Part shown: positions 8,121 to 15,782 of the stretch, piece after piece
Position numbering within the stretch: position 1 is the stretch's first letter
Layout of the letters: each line of letters opens with the position of its first letter
Assembly (NCBI GenBank): GCA_023664385.1
Contig: JAMPFU010000026.1
Span: forward strand, 1 to 43,761
Origin: Clostridium sp.
GTDB lineage: Bacteria > Bacillota > Clostridia > Lachnospirales > Lachnospiraceae
Direction: 5' to 3'
Length of the DNA: 43,761 bases
The notes under the pieces: model-generated
Seen by the model: only the letters and a program-made list of their open reading frames with translations
What the model was told of the DNA's origin: nothing
Database searches by the model: none
Translations under genes and position numbers: made by a program

Positions 8121-9248
8121 CTAAATACCCAGCAAAGAATGCTCCACCAATTCAATTTCATTTACTTTTTCTTCTTCCGTAGTATGCACATACAAATTCA
8201 TAGTAATCCCTATGTTACTATGACCCAGTATCATCTGAAGCGTTTTAGGTTTCATTCCCCCTTCAATACATCTTGTTGCGAATGTATGCCTCAGTGTATG
8301 CATTGAAAATCGAGGAATTCCAATTTTTTCACAAATCATTAATAAGCTCCTATCATAAGTACAGTTTCTTACCGGAAAACCTTTGTCGTTCACAAAGACA
8401 TGATCCGTCCATTCAATAGGGGCATCATTTCTACCCCTATTATTTTCTTGATGCTTCAGAATTGCTATAGCTTCAGCTGTGAGTGGTACAGTCCTATACC
8501 CTGATTTGCTTTTTGGTGGACCACTCTCTAACATACCTGTCTTATAATTATACCATATCGTTCGCTGAATTTTTACATTCCTCTTGGCAAAATCAATATC
8601 TTCCCATTTTAAACCACTTAATTCGCCAATACGGAGTCCCGTCTGCAAAACGAACTTGAAATGATTTTCATAGCGGTGCCCTTCTATTTCCTGTAAAAAT
8701 AACCTCTGCCTTTCTTTTGTAAGAACTTCTTTCTTCTCTGACTCCCTTCCAATATCACTCCTTACCAATCTCTTACACGGATTACTCATTATAATATCAT
8801 TCTCTTTTGCCAACTCAAGCATATTAAATAGGATAACGCGTGTTAAGTTCATAGTAGTTGTACAATAACCTTCACCAGCCATATCGTTAAATATCTTTTG
8901 ACAATGCATAGGCTTGACATCTGCAATCTTCAAAGAACCTATTACGCCTTTAATATTACAATTGTATCGTTCTGCATAACACTTCACAGAACCCGGTCTT
9001 ACTGTTTTCTTTTTCATATCAATCCAGTATTCAAACCATGCATCCACAATCATATCTGTCGGTGCATTTAAATTACTATGCTTATCTGTATAAGTAGCAT
9101 TAGCAATCCATTGTCTGGCTTCTTGAAGCTTTTTAAAACGTTTACTCTGCCTTTTGCCAAATCTGTCAACAAATCTTGCCACGTATAGTCCGCTTTTTTC
9201 TTGTGAAAGTCCTACTCCTAATTCTTTGCCTTTTAAATCTTTACCCAT
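8121..9248 (-). CDS. int: Tyrosine recombinase (Tn916-type integrase)
   Basis: This site-specific recombinase inserts and removes the element. The 375-aa protein has a small N-terminal arm-binding domain (LYVARFVDRFGKRQSKRF), a SAM-like core-binding domain (about 65-165) and a C-terminal catalytic domain. The catalytic residues are all visible: Arg in TGLRIGEL (about 206), Lys in PKSKSGYR, H-x-x-R in HTLRHTFATR (about 318), His in LGHSNI, and Tyr in NLYVH (about 352). AAAGGAG precedes the ATG. A short excisionase-like gene lies upstream, as in Tn916. It marks the left end of the element that fills the rest of the window and appears intact. Confidence 0.95.
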   Translation of the reverse strand: MGKDLKGKELGVGLSQEKSGLYVARFVDRFGKRQSKRFKKLQEARQWIANATYTDKHSNLNAPTDMIVDAWFEYWIDMKKKTVRPGSVKCYAERYNCNIKGVIGSLKIADVKPMHCQKIFNDMAGEGYCTTTMNLTRVILFNMLELAKENDIIMSNPCKRLVRSDIGRESEKKEVLTKERQRLFLQEIEGHRYENHFKFVLQTGLRIGELSGLKWEDIDFAKRNVKIQRTIWYNYKTGMLESGPPKSKSGYRTVPLTAEAIAILKHQENNRGRNDAPIEWTDHVFVNDKGFPVRNCTYDRSLLMICEKIGIPRFSMHTLRHTFATRCIEGGMKPKTLQMILGHSNIGITMNLYVHTTEEEKVNEIELVEHSLLGI

Positions 9249-9348
9249 AGTTACTCCTTTCTGTTATTACAACAAAAAAGAGTTTGATACAACATACTAT
9301 GATACCATAATACCTGAGTAATTGAAATAACTATTTTAGCTGTGCCTC

Positions 9349-9546
9349 TCAAATCTCCACACTTCTTGAAATATACTGTTCAAACTCTTTCCGTTTTATC
9401 AACCTTTTAGTACCCACAAATAATACAAAATTACACCCGGGCTGCCTTATCAAATTTCTAATTTTAACGACACCTATATTTGAGTAAGCTGCAGCTTCCT
9501 CAACCGTTAAAGTAATTTTGTCTTTAATTGGTACTTCTGCATCCAT
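9349..9546 (-). CDS. xis: Excisionase-like small DNA-binding protein (Tn916 Xis type)
   Basis: The 65-aa protein has the plan of Tn916 Xis: a short lead (PIKDKITL), then TVEEAAAYSNIG (first helix of a winged helix), a KIRNLIR recognition helix, a wing with FVLFVGTKRLIKRKEFE, and a basic C-terminus. Such proteins bend the element ends so that Int cuts it out instead of inserting it. A strong GGAGGTGATTTT-ATG start is present. The 100-base gap to int has AT-rich sequence with an imperfect dyad near TATGGTATCATA that could bind Xis or host a promoter, but I cannot prove it. Confidence 0.85.
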   Translation of the reverse strand: MDAEVPIKDKITLTVEEAAAYSNIGVVKIRNLIRQPGCNFVLFVGTKRLIKRKEFEQYISRSVEI

Positions 9547-9603
9547 AAAATCACCTCCAAAGACATAATGTAAACAGAGCGAACCAATTACCCCTTCTTA
9601 CTG

Positions 9604-10290
9604 TTAATTTTTTATTTCATTTAATCCTTGGAAAAGTTTGAACTTAGAAATGTTCTCCGAACTGTACAGTTTGTTAATCTGGTTTATGTATGCATTGGTC
9701 ATTGCATCCCCTAACTCAGCACACTCATACTTCATAAAGCACTCATCAAAAATACCATTAGATTTCGCTTCCCATATAAGCCTGACAAATTCAGTACTCA
9801 TTTCATCAGTAACCCATGAAAACTCTAAACCAATATCTCTTGTCTTATCCAATAGCAGCAGACTGTTTATCAATTCCTCATGTGGTATAAGCGTGCTATT
9901 CTCTAAAAACCAGTTGTATGGTATTTCCTTGTAAATGCAATCCCGCATAACAGCTATTTCACTTCTAGTTCTATCCGCTGTTAAATCATTAGGAATTTCC
10001 TTGCCGTCTTTAATTAAATCTAAAGCCAGCCTTAATGCCTCGGCACTGGTATACTCCGGAAATACCTCCAGCAGATTAACGTCATCCAACAGACCCTGCA
10101 TTACGACCTTAATTTTGTCATAATCCCAATCCTTATCTGCAAAAATATCAACATTTACCCCAGCTTCAAAGCCAGTTACAATAACGTGTGCTGCGCCTGA
10201 AGTAAAACCCTTCTGATTGACTAGAAAGTCAATTACTTCGCTGCGTTTCTCTATCTCTCGTGAACGCTGATAAATTTCTTCTTTTATCAT
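9604..10290 (-). CDS. Cytoplasmic helical-repeat protein, function unknown
   Basis: I do not recognise a named family. The 228-aa protein has no signal peptide or membrane helix. Residues about 28-95 contain degenerate units of the kind 'GF..GVNVDIFAD..WDYDKIKVV..GL', then 'VNLLEVFPEYTSAEALRLALDLIKDG'. They recall helical repeats seen in many proteins of Clostridia mobile elements, with the pattern F-x2-(Q/K)-(M/I)-x2-I-x2-G-L-x2-(G/D)-V-(D/N)-(V/L). The rest is helical and acidic. Its start lies 62 bases inside the upstream gene in another frame, so the two are tightly packed. Confidence 0.7.
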   Translation of the reverse strand: MIKEEIYQRSREIEKRSEVIDFLVNQKGFTSGAAHVIVTGFEAGVNVDIFADKDWDYDKIKVVMQGLLDDVNLLEVFPEYTSAEALRLALDLIKDGKEIPNDLTADRTRSEIAVMRDCIYKEIPYNWFLENSTLIPHEELINSLLLLDKTRDIGLEFSWVTDEMSTEFVRLIWEAKSNGIFDECFMKYECAELGDAMTNAYINQINKLYSSENISKFKLFQGLNEIKN

Positions 10291-10900
10291 AAATACTTAG
10301 CTCCTCATAGTCTCCATTCTTCTCTAATGCTTTTACTGCGTTGTCTTCATTTTTCTCCAATACTATTATCCCACCATCTTCGTCCGTACTGCTGATAACT
10401 TCTGTATTACATTGCTGAACAGTACTGCTCTGTGTAACTATTGCTGCGTTACTCTTTCCTCGCATATCGCCTCTGAGCAATTCCTTCTCTACCTGGTACC
10501 TTGCCACAATATCCGATACTCCACGGATTGCTACCACTACAGCCACCAATGTGAACAACACATCAAACGCATTTCCCATAGCAGTAGGAAGCCACATTAT
10601 AACAGTTTCAATTAAACTGCCTACTGCATTTGTTAATTTAAATGGTGCCCCCAGTATACCACCAACTAGAGGAATTTTACCAAGAGTGCTGCCTATTGAA
10701 TTAACTGCATTTCCTATACCATCAAACGAGTCAAACACACCCTGCATAGAATCCCTGACAGTGTGTCCGGTAAGCTTAATACCTGCTAAAATTGCTATTG
10801 GTATAAAGGAGGCGTAACTAAGACCTAAGTTAAATTTCTCTTTAGCGGTTTCACTAGCATTTTTATTTTTACGTTGAAATGCTCTACTAAACAGCCCCAT
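10229..10900 (-). CDS. Membrane protein with Gly-rich hydrophobic core and polar tail
   Basis: I do not recognise this 223-aa protein. There is a basic N-terminus (FSRAFQRKNKN), then a hydrophobic helix at about 28-44. A Gly/Ala/Ile-rich stretch (about 60-95, including GKIPLVGGILGAPFK) and a second strong helix (about 110-128, VLFTLVAVVVAIRG) follow. The remaining 95 residues are polar and charged. There is no cleavable signal, so it is probably an inner-membrane part of the element's machinery with a cytoplasmic tail. GGAGG lies before the ATG, and it starts 12 bases after the 93-aa membrane protein gene, within the same operon. Confidence 0.72.
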   Translation of the reverse strand: MGLFSRAFQRKNKNASETAKEKFNLGLSYASFIPIAILAGIKLTGHTVRDSMQGVFDSFDGIGNAVNSIGSTLGKIPLVGGILGAPFKLTNAVGSLIETVIMWLPTAMGNAFDVLFTLVAVVVAIRGVSDIVARYQVEKELLRGDMRGKSNAAIVTQSSTVQQCNTEVISSTDEDGGIIVLEKNEDNAVKALEKNGDYEELSIYDKRRNLSAFTRDRETQRSN

Positions 10901-10912
10901 ACTTGTACCTCC

Positions 10913-11194
10913 TTAGAATTTATCAAGCTCTTTTAATTCCGATGGACAGCCCTTCGTATCCGAGCCATCTGAGACTTTAGGCATGCTACTTGAAGTTGCC
11001 TTAATCCTTCCCTGTTTAACACGTACAGCACTGGAAGATGCTCCCAGTGCTTTCTCAATATTCCTGAAAATACCGACAGCAAGAGCTATCTCGTCAACAA
11101 ACGGAATTGGGTCCACAACAAGCATATCTATCACAAAAAGCATAACAAAGATAACCAGTATTTTTACATAATAGCCCGTATCTTTCTCATTCAT
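10913..11194 (-). CDS. Small membrane protein with a DPIPFVDE motif
   Basis: The 93-aa protein has one N-terminal hydrophobic segment (about 9-30) that runs into DPIPFVDEIALAVGIF. That spacing of Pro, Asp and hydrophobic residues recalls the DUF1232 motif ('DLIPD...lGylDDl'), a short membrane-associated fold. A polar Ser/Lys-rich tail follows. It has a GAGGG ribosome site and only 12-base gaps to its neighbours, so it belongs to the operon. The family link is only a motif resemblance. Confidence 0.65.
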   Translation of the reverse strand: MNEKDTGYYVKILVIFVMLFVIDMLVVDPIPFVDEIALAVGIFRNIEKALGASSSAVRVKQGRIKATSSSMPKVSDGSDTKGCPSELKELDKF

Positions 11195-11206
11195 ATCTTA
11201 CACCCT

Positions 11207-11401
11207 CTATTCCGCGATTTCTTCCATTACCTCTGAAGAAATTATAACCCCATATGGCTGATCACCATTAGGGTCTTCAGTTGTTGTTTCCGAGTTTTCT
11301 TTTGTGCCACTTAGGCATATAGCTATAACCACTCCAAGCACTGCTAATACCACCAGTACCACTACTACTTTCCTTATTGTATCTTGTTTAAAATTTTGCA
11401 T
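11207..11401 (-). CDS. Small single-span membrane protein
   Basis: The 64-aa product starts at ATG 11401, because GGAGAG lies six bases upstream and just after the RNase Z stop. The in-frame ATG at 11452 would lie inside the RNase Z gene and lacks a ribosome site. A basic start (KQDTIRK) is followed by one Val/Leu/Ile-rich helix (about 11-30, ending AICL). An acidic external or cytoplasmic tail closes it. I do not recognise a family. Confidence 0.65.
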   Translation of the reverse strand: MQNFKQDTIRKVVVVLVVLAVLGVVIAICLSGTKENSETTTEDPNGDQPYGVIISSEVMEEIAE

Positions 11402-11411
11402 TATATCTCTC

Positions 11412-12323
11412 CTACTCGTTGCTAAAAACCAATTCATCAGTAAGTCCGTCATACCCCATGCTGACCTTTGAGAAAGTATACTGCAGTTCCTTCAGAAACT
11501 GCTCCGGCTTACAAACACTCGGGCTATAATGTGTCAGAATAAGCTTCTTCACCCCCGCTTTTGCTGCGAGTGCTGCGGCTTCCTGCATCATCATATGTTT
11601 ATTTTTCTCAGCATTGGATTTCTGGTCGCTATCACCATACATTCCTTCACAAATAAGCAAATCAGCGTTCTTAGCTGCCTGGCTAATGCTATCACACGGT
11701 CTTGTATCAGTGGTGTATACAACCTTTATACCCTTTCGTTCATATGAAACAATAAGGTCTTTTGTAAGAACCCTCCCATTGTATTGTATAACCTCATCCT
11801 TCTGCAGTCTGTCCCAAAATTCAACTGGTACGTCATTCATTTCAGCCTTCTCTGGGTCACACTTTCCAAACCTTGACAGCTCCAATTTGTAACCAAAACA
11901 GGTTGTGGTATGCTCTACTGGAAATGGTGTTATTTTTAAATCCTGAATAGAAATAGTCGGTGCTTCGTCAACTATTTCTATTGTTTTCACTATGTATGGA
12001 AGCTTTGAAACCAACTTTTTTGAAGCTTCCACAATACGATTTACCCCCTTTGGACCTACAATAGTAAGAGTACTTGTTCTGTCACTATTAGCAATGCTCG
12101 CAAGTAATCCCGGCAAACCGCCAACATGGTCCGTGTGGTAATGTGTAAATAGCACATAGTCAATCTTCTTCAAACTAATGCCACACTTCTTGATAGCAAT
12201 CTGCGTCCCCTCGCCTGCATCAATCAGAATATTAACCCCATTGTAAGAAAACATGCAGGAGCTCAGATGCCTGTCAGGCAATGGTACCATTCCTGAAGTA
12301 CCCAGCACACAATAATTAAGCAT
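11412..12323 (-). CDS. rnz: Ribonuclease Z-type metallo-beta-lactamase fold nuclease
   Basis: RNase Z cuts tRNA precursors at the 3' end. The 303-aa protein has GTSGMVPLPDR near the start, the metal motif THYHTDH (H61, H63, D65, H66), VEHTTTCFGY, TTDTRP and a final LTHYSP. This is the full set of zinc ligands in the order of long bacterial RNase Z. The ATG at 12323 is chosen because GGAGG precedes it; the ATG at 12335 overlaps that site. It sits inside the element, between unknown small genes, and overlaps no host gene. A second, element-borne copy is unusual, because the host must already have one. It may process element RNAs or repair tRNA, but that is inference. Confidence 0.88.
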   Translation of the reverse strand: MLNYCVLGTSGMVPLPDRHLSSCMFSYNGVNILIDAGEGTQIAIKKCGISLKKIDYVLFTHYHTDHVGGLPGLLASIANSDRTSTLTIVGPKGVNRIVEASKKLVSKLPYIVKTIEIVDEAPTISIQDLKITPFPVEHTTTCFGYKLELSRFGKCDPEKAEMNDVPVEFWDRLQKDEVIQYNGRVLTKDLIVSYERKGIKVVYTTDTRPCDSISQAAKNADLLICEGMYGDSDQKSNAEKNKHMMMQEAAALAAKAGVKKLILTHYSPSVCKPEQFLKELQYTFSKVSMGYDGLTDELVFSNE

Positions 12324-12335
12324 ATAAACCTCCAT

Positions 12336-12758
12336 CTACTGTACAACATAATTATACGCTGTACAAATATCATCCTCTAACTCAGCATCAGATACATCAT
12401 CATAAAAACTACTCTGAAGCATACTAATCATAACTTCCGTAACAAGCCTTTCATCATTAGTATCTAAAACCTCTCTTATTTTTGCCGCTATAGCTTCCTT
12501 GCTTCTGAAATGGTTTGATGGTTTCCAGTATGTATCCACGCCAGTGCAGGCATTCTCAGTCCTTAAAATCTCAGAAGCAATCTGAACAAGGCTCTCCGAA
12601 TTAAGCACTTTTTCTATTACCATTTCACCAGAACGCAGCATAAAATGTGAAGCACTATCAATGTCAGAACCGGACTCCACACGCTTTATCAAATCATTAA
12701 CTCCGTTGTATACCTCAATATCCAGATTTCCATTGCTATTTTCATAATAAACTATCAT
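12336..12758 (-). CDS. Hypothetical acidic protein, co-operonic with RNase Z
   Basis: I do not recognise this 140-aa protein. It starts at ATG 12758, with AAGGAGAGAG just upstream; the ATG at 12779 includes that site. The N-terminal part (MIVYYENSNGNLDIEVYNG) looks like beta-strands. The rest is mostly helical with many Glu, Asp and Ser, and ends in an acidic segment. There is no signal peptide or membrane helix, so it is probably cytoplasmic. Its stop is 12 bases before the RNase Z ATG. Confidence 0.6.
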   Translation of the reverse strand: MIVYYENSNGNLDIEVYNGVNDLIKRVESGSDIDSASHFMLRSGEMVIEKVLNSESLVQIASEILRTENACTGVDTYWKPSNHFRSKEAIAAKIREVLDTNDERLVTEVMISMLQSSFYDDVSDAELEDDICTAYNYVVQ

Positions 12759-12788
12759 TACTCTCTCTCCTTTTATCACTTTGAATTT

Positions 12789-12821
12789 AAAAAAATACCA
12801 GCAGTTCTTACACTACCGGTA
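12789..12821 (-). terminator. Intercistronic hairpin with T run
   Basis: Minus-strand stem TACCGGTAGT/ACTGCTGGTA (10 pairs, two of them G-U) closes the loop GTAAGA and is followed by seven T. It begins just past the stop of the gene at 12823 and ends about 30 bases before the start of the next one. It would act as a terminator or attenuator inside the operon. Confidence 0.65.
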
Positions 12822-12822
12822 C

Positions 12823-13236
12823 CTATACCTTATCAATATCAAAAACTCTCACATTATCAGAAAATCCATTTAATGATACACTGTCATTTTCTGAAACTGC
12901 TACGGCTAGACTAATACCGTACTGCTCCAATACGTATTCAATACCCTGATTTAGCCGAATTTGAAGCCCACCGTCATTATCTAAAACTTCCCGTTGTAAT
13001 ACTACTATTTCCGCTCCCAGTGGAGTCTGCATAATAGCGTATGTAAAAAAACCAAGAACTTTGTAATCTTCCTCAACCATAAAAAGCATATAATACAACT
13101 CAGGTCTGAACATATTGTACAACCAGCCGTAAGCACTCCTATGGATTGTCTGTATTGGTCTAATTGCTGTTAATACATCCGATGTCAACTTGACGTCATA
13201 CCTTAAAAGTTCATCAGTCGTAATAAAATCCATCAT
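12823..13236 (-). CDS. Hypothetical cytoplasmic protein
   Basis: I do not recognise a family. The product has about 137 residues from ATG 13236, which follows GGAGAG by seven bases; ATG 13233 is nearly as good. It mixes strands and helices, with an aromatic stretch RPELYYMLFMVEEDYKVLGFFTYAIM in the middle, quoted here as RPELYYMLF and KVLGFFTYAIM. This could be the core of a small alpha/beta fold, such as an acetyltransferase-like domain, but no acetyl-CoA loop is visible. Hairpins lie on both sides of the gene. Confidence 0.58.
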   Translation of the reverse strand: MMDFITTDELLRYDVKLTSDVLTAIRPIQTIHRSAYGWLYNMFRPELYYMLFMVEEDYKVLGFFTYAIMQTPLGAEIVVLQREVLDNDGGLQIRLNQGIEYVLEQYGISLAVAVSENDSVSLNGFSDNVRVFDIDKV

Positions 13237-13249
13237 ACTATTCTCTCCT

Positions 13250-13280
13250 AAAAACACTCTGCAGTCCTTACGCCGCAGAG
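13250..13280 (-). terminator. Intercistronic hairpin overlapping the next ribosome site region
   Basis: Minus-strand stem CTCTGCGG/CTGCAGAG (8 pairs, one G-U) with loop CGTAAGGA is followed by TGTTTTTA. The T run touches AGGAGAG, the ribosome site of the next gene. Its loop and right arm share GTAAG-R-ACTGC with the hairpin at 12789-12821. Confidence 0.6.
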
Positions 13281-13288
13281 AGCTGTTG

Positions 13289-13573
13289 TTAAAATAAATT
13301 CATATCTGTCGCATTACTTTGGTCAGATTTTTGCGAGACCATCTGTGCACTACTCCCGCCTATAGAGTCCTCATATACCCTTTTTTCCATATCAGCAATC
13401 CTTCCGTATGCGTTCCTAGTTCGAACTCCTAATAGCGAAATAACAAAAAGAATAATACACAGCGCAGCTAATAGGCGGTGTTTTGTTAACCAGAGCAACA
13501 ATGCAGCAATCACCAAAACTACAACCAAAAAATTATTTTTCAGAAACCTTTTAACAACACCTTTTCGTTTCAT
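13289..13573 (-). CDS. Small two-helix membrane protein
   Basis: The 94-aa protein has a very basic N-terminus (MKRKGVVKRFLKNN), then two hydrophobic segments (about 14-30 and 33-50) separated by a short basic turn (TKHR). The cytoplasmic-looking tail has about 40 residues and ends in DMNLF. A GGAGGTGCGAT-ATG start is present. I do not recognise a family. Size and shape resemble small pore-ring or VirB3-like inner-membrane proteins of transfer machines, but no specific motif supports this. Confidence 0.62.
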   Translation of the reverse strand: MKRKGVVKRFLKNNFLVVVLVIAALLLWLTKHRLLAALCIILFVISLLGVRTRNAYGRIADMEKRVYEDSIGGSSAQMVSQKSDQSNATDMNLF

Positions 13574-13585
13574 ATCGCACCTCCA

Positions 13586-14122
13586 TTAACTATCGTATTT
13601 ACCCGGTTCCTCAAATACGGTAAGCTTATTCAACCTATCAGAAGACACCTTCTCTAACTTTGGAGTTTTGACTTCTGGTAAATCATTTGTCAATATCTCT
13701 ACAATGCCCCCACCACTATTGCCTTCAACAATACTGTCCCCAGCATCACTATTTTCGCTGCTAAGACCTCTTAATTTTTCCCGCATCTGTAAACGGGTAT
13801 CCTTGTAAATCTCCTTAGATGCAAGGTACTTAGCTGAAAAAGCTAAACTTATAAGGAGTACAACCCCAGCAACTACAAAACTTGAAAGCAATGGGTTAAA
13901 TGCAACATCCTGTTTAAAATTATCAAGACCTATTAACCATTTTAATGGATTAATTCTTCCATATCCTTTGATTCGAAAGTTCCACCCCATTGCCTGCATT
14001 CGGCTATTGAAGTTACGCCTTTGGATTGTGCCCCATACAAATACAGCAACACCAGTTACAAAAGGAGCTATGGCGATCTTGCATTTTTTTAGAAAGCTGA
14101 TAAAGCTATCCCGATATTTCAT
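13586..14122 (-). CDS. Two-helix membrane protein
   Basis: I do not recognise this 178-aa protein. A basic N-terminus precedes helix 1 (about 15-32), and a basic loop of about 45 residues (IQRRNFNSRMQ and WNFRIKGYGRINPLKWL) follows. Helix 2 spans about 78-96 (SFVVAGVVLLISLAFSA). The last 80 residues are polar. Its ATG overlaps the stop of the LRR gene in an ATGA junction, so the two are translationally coupled. Its ribosome site GGAGG lies inside the upstream gene. Confidence 0.65.
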   Translation of the reverse strand: MKYRDSFISFLKKCKIAIAPFVTGVAVFVWGTIQRRNFNSRMQAMGWNFRIKGYGRINPLKWLIGLDNFKQDVAFNPLLSSFVVAGVVLLISLAFSAKYLASKEIYKDTRLQMREKLRGLSSENSDAGDSIVEGNSGGGIVEILTNDLPEVKTPKLEKVSSDRLNKLTVFEEPGKYDS

Positions 14123-14979
14123 TTCACCGCCTCCTCCATTAAATCCTTATACTGCGAATAGTACCCACTATAAACAAAAACGCTGACATCTCTTGACAAC
14201 TTCAGATATTTCATATCCTTGACAGGTGCGTTGCTAAAGTATATTCTCCTTATACCACAATCCCTAAATGCGTTCTGGTCTATACTCTCAATTCCGGGAG
14301 GAATCTCTATACTGCGTAATTTAGGACAATGGTAAAACAAGCCTTTCGGTAAGTATTTCAAATATACAGGTAACTGCAGACTCTCAATACCATTAAAAGC
14401 TTCTTTAACACTATCCAAAGTCTTCAACTGAATGCCACCCTGTTTAAATACGCCAAGTGCATTTTTTATCCTTGTGGATGTTGCAAAGGTTCCCTTACTG
14501 AAAGCCCCGCTCCGTATAAAAGTAACTGGAAGCTCTCCCACTACATCAGGAATAATCACCTCATTAGCAATACCCATATACTTTACAAGCATTAGCTGTT
14601 TCTCAGCCATAAGAAATTTAAAATCACCTGAAATTACATATTTACCTTTTTCAAATACCCTGTTAACATTCCTATAATTGACCTTGGACATAGCCCCGTT
14701 CAACAGTTTTTTCATTCCACGAACAATACTGGAAAATCCTTTGTAAGCTGCTTCATTTATAGTGCTGTATGTCTCATCGAATCGACTGCAATCAACAGTG
14801 TTACTTCCAGAGTACTGCTCGCCGATTCCGTTAATCCTGGATTCTGTTCTGTCCCCTGTGGCACCGTATTGAGCATATTGCACTGTGTCTGCTGTACTTT
14901 CATTCTGTACAGTCTGCAATACCGGCTGTATATGTACTTCATCAAATTCTTCCATAAATTCAGGAAACTGCCCATCCAT
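14119..14979 (-). CDS. BspA-like leucine-rich-repeat protein without signal peptide
   Basis: The 286-aa protein carries an LRR_5 (BspA-type) region in its second half. The signs are LPVYLKYLPKGLFYHCPKL, RSIEIPPGIESIDQNAF and RDCGIRRIYFSN, which show the repeat pattern 'A/LF..C..L..I.IP..(V/I)..I...AF..C'. The first 100 residues are polar and acidic with no signal peptide, so unlike secreted BspA proteins it is probably cytoplasmic. The LRR could bind a partner of the membrane complex. It starts 11 bases after the NYN gene and overlaps the next gene by 4 bases. Confidence 0.75.
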   Translation of the reverse strand: MDGQFPEFMEEFDEVHIQPVLQTVQNESTADTVQYAQYGATGDRTESRINGIGEQYSGSNTVDCSRFDETYSTINEAAYKGFSSIVRGMKKLLNGAMSKVNYRNVNRVFEKGKYVISGDFKFLMAEKQLMLVKYMGIANEVIIPDVVGELPVTFIRSGAFSKGTFATSTRIKNALGVFKQGGIQLKTLDSVKEAFNGIESLQLPVYLKYLPKGLFYHCPKLRSIEIPPGIESIDQNAFRDCGIRRIYFSNAPVKDMKYLKLSRDVSVFVYSGYYSQYKDLMEEAVK

Positions 14980-14990
14980 TCTATCACCAC

Positions 14991-15761
14991 CTAACTGCCT
15001 TGCTCTAAAATGCTCTCCATATCCTGCTTAGTTAATGATGACCCAAAAATCTTTTGGGTGTATCTGCTCAAGTTATCAAACTCATCAGTAAAACCGTGTA
15101 GTTTTAACCAATGATTGTACTCCCAAAAAGAGTATGTCATAACACTGCCATCGTCAATGCCCTCGTACTCAATTCCAAATTTAGTACACGTACCCCTAAG
15201 TAGACGTTCTATCTTATTTCTTAAATATACGAGCACGATAGTCTTATCCAGACTGACATTAGCTATCATATCCACCACATACTCATATAACACAGCAGTA
15301 GCATTTTCTTTACTTACTGGGAAAAAACCACGAGCCGTCAGATAGTGTGACAACTCGTTTAATGTACTTATGCAGTTAAAGCTATCAACTGCTGCAAATG
15401 TTATTGGAATTCCCAGTGATTTCAACTTGTAAACAAGTGGATTAAAATCACAGTCGTTACTCAGCACATAAACTGCTTTAAGATGCCCACTGTAAGTACA
15501 CAAAACATCGTATAAGCAATCTACCACCATCTTCATATCCGTAAGGTTTTTCTTCTTTGTTGTGAGCACGCTAGTTTCCACGTATTCCAGCCCTAAATTC
15601 AGATAGTATTCAATTAAAGAATTTAAGGCAGCCCGTGCACCATAAAACTTACCGACAAAATCGCCACAGTTACCAGTTAACTTCATTGCATCAGCCATAA
15701 ACATATCCACCTGGCTTTTAGATACATTTTCGGCATCTACGTAAAACAATACTTTATCCAT
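14991..15761 (-). CDS. NYN-domain (PIN-like) ribonuclease
   Basis: The first 140 residues form a NYN domain (LabA/DUF88 type), a PIN-like fold that cuts RNA with a metal ion. Key acidic residues are present: D9 in FYVDAENV, D75 in TDMKM, D81, and D103/D105 in LSNDCDF. 'DxxN..K...DMKMVVD' and 'VLSNDCDFNPLVYKLKSLG' follow the usual NYN order. The C-terminal 110 residues are helical and not recognised. They may be the RNA- or partner-binding part. AAGGAGG lies before the ATG. A NYN nuclease inside the same operon as RNase Z suggests an RNA-processing role for the element. Confidence 0.82.
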   Translation of the reverse strand: MDKVLFYVDAENVSKSQVDMFMADAMKLTGNCGDFVGKFYGARAALNSLIEYYLNLGLEYVETSVLTTKKKNLTDMKMVVDCLYDVLCTYSGHLKAVYVLSNDCDFNPLVYKLKSLGIPITFAAVDSFNCISTLNELSHYLTARGFFPVSKENATAVLYEYVVDMIANVSLDKTIVLVYLRNKIERLLRGTCTKFGIEYEGIDDGSVMTYSFWEYNHWLKLHGFTDEFDNLSRYTQKIFGSSLTKQDMESILEQGS

Positions 15762-15782
15762 GATTACCTCCTTGATTATTTA

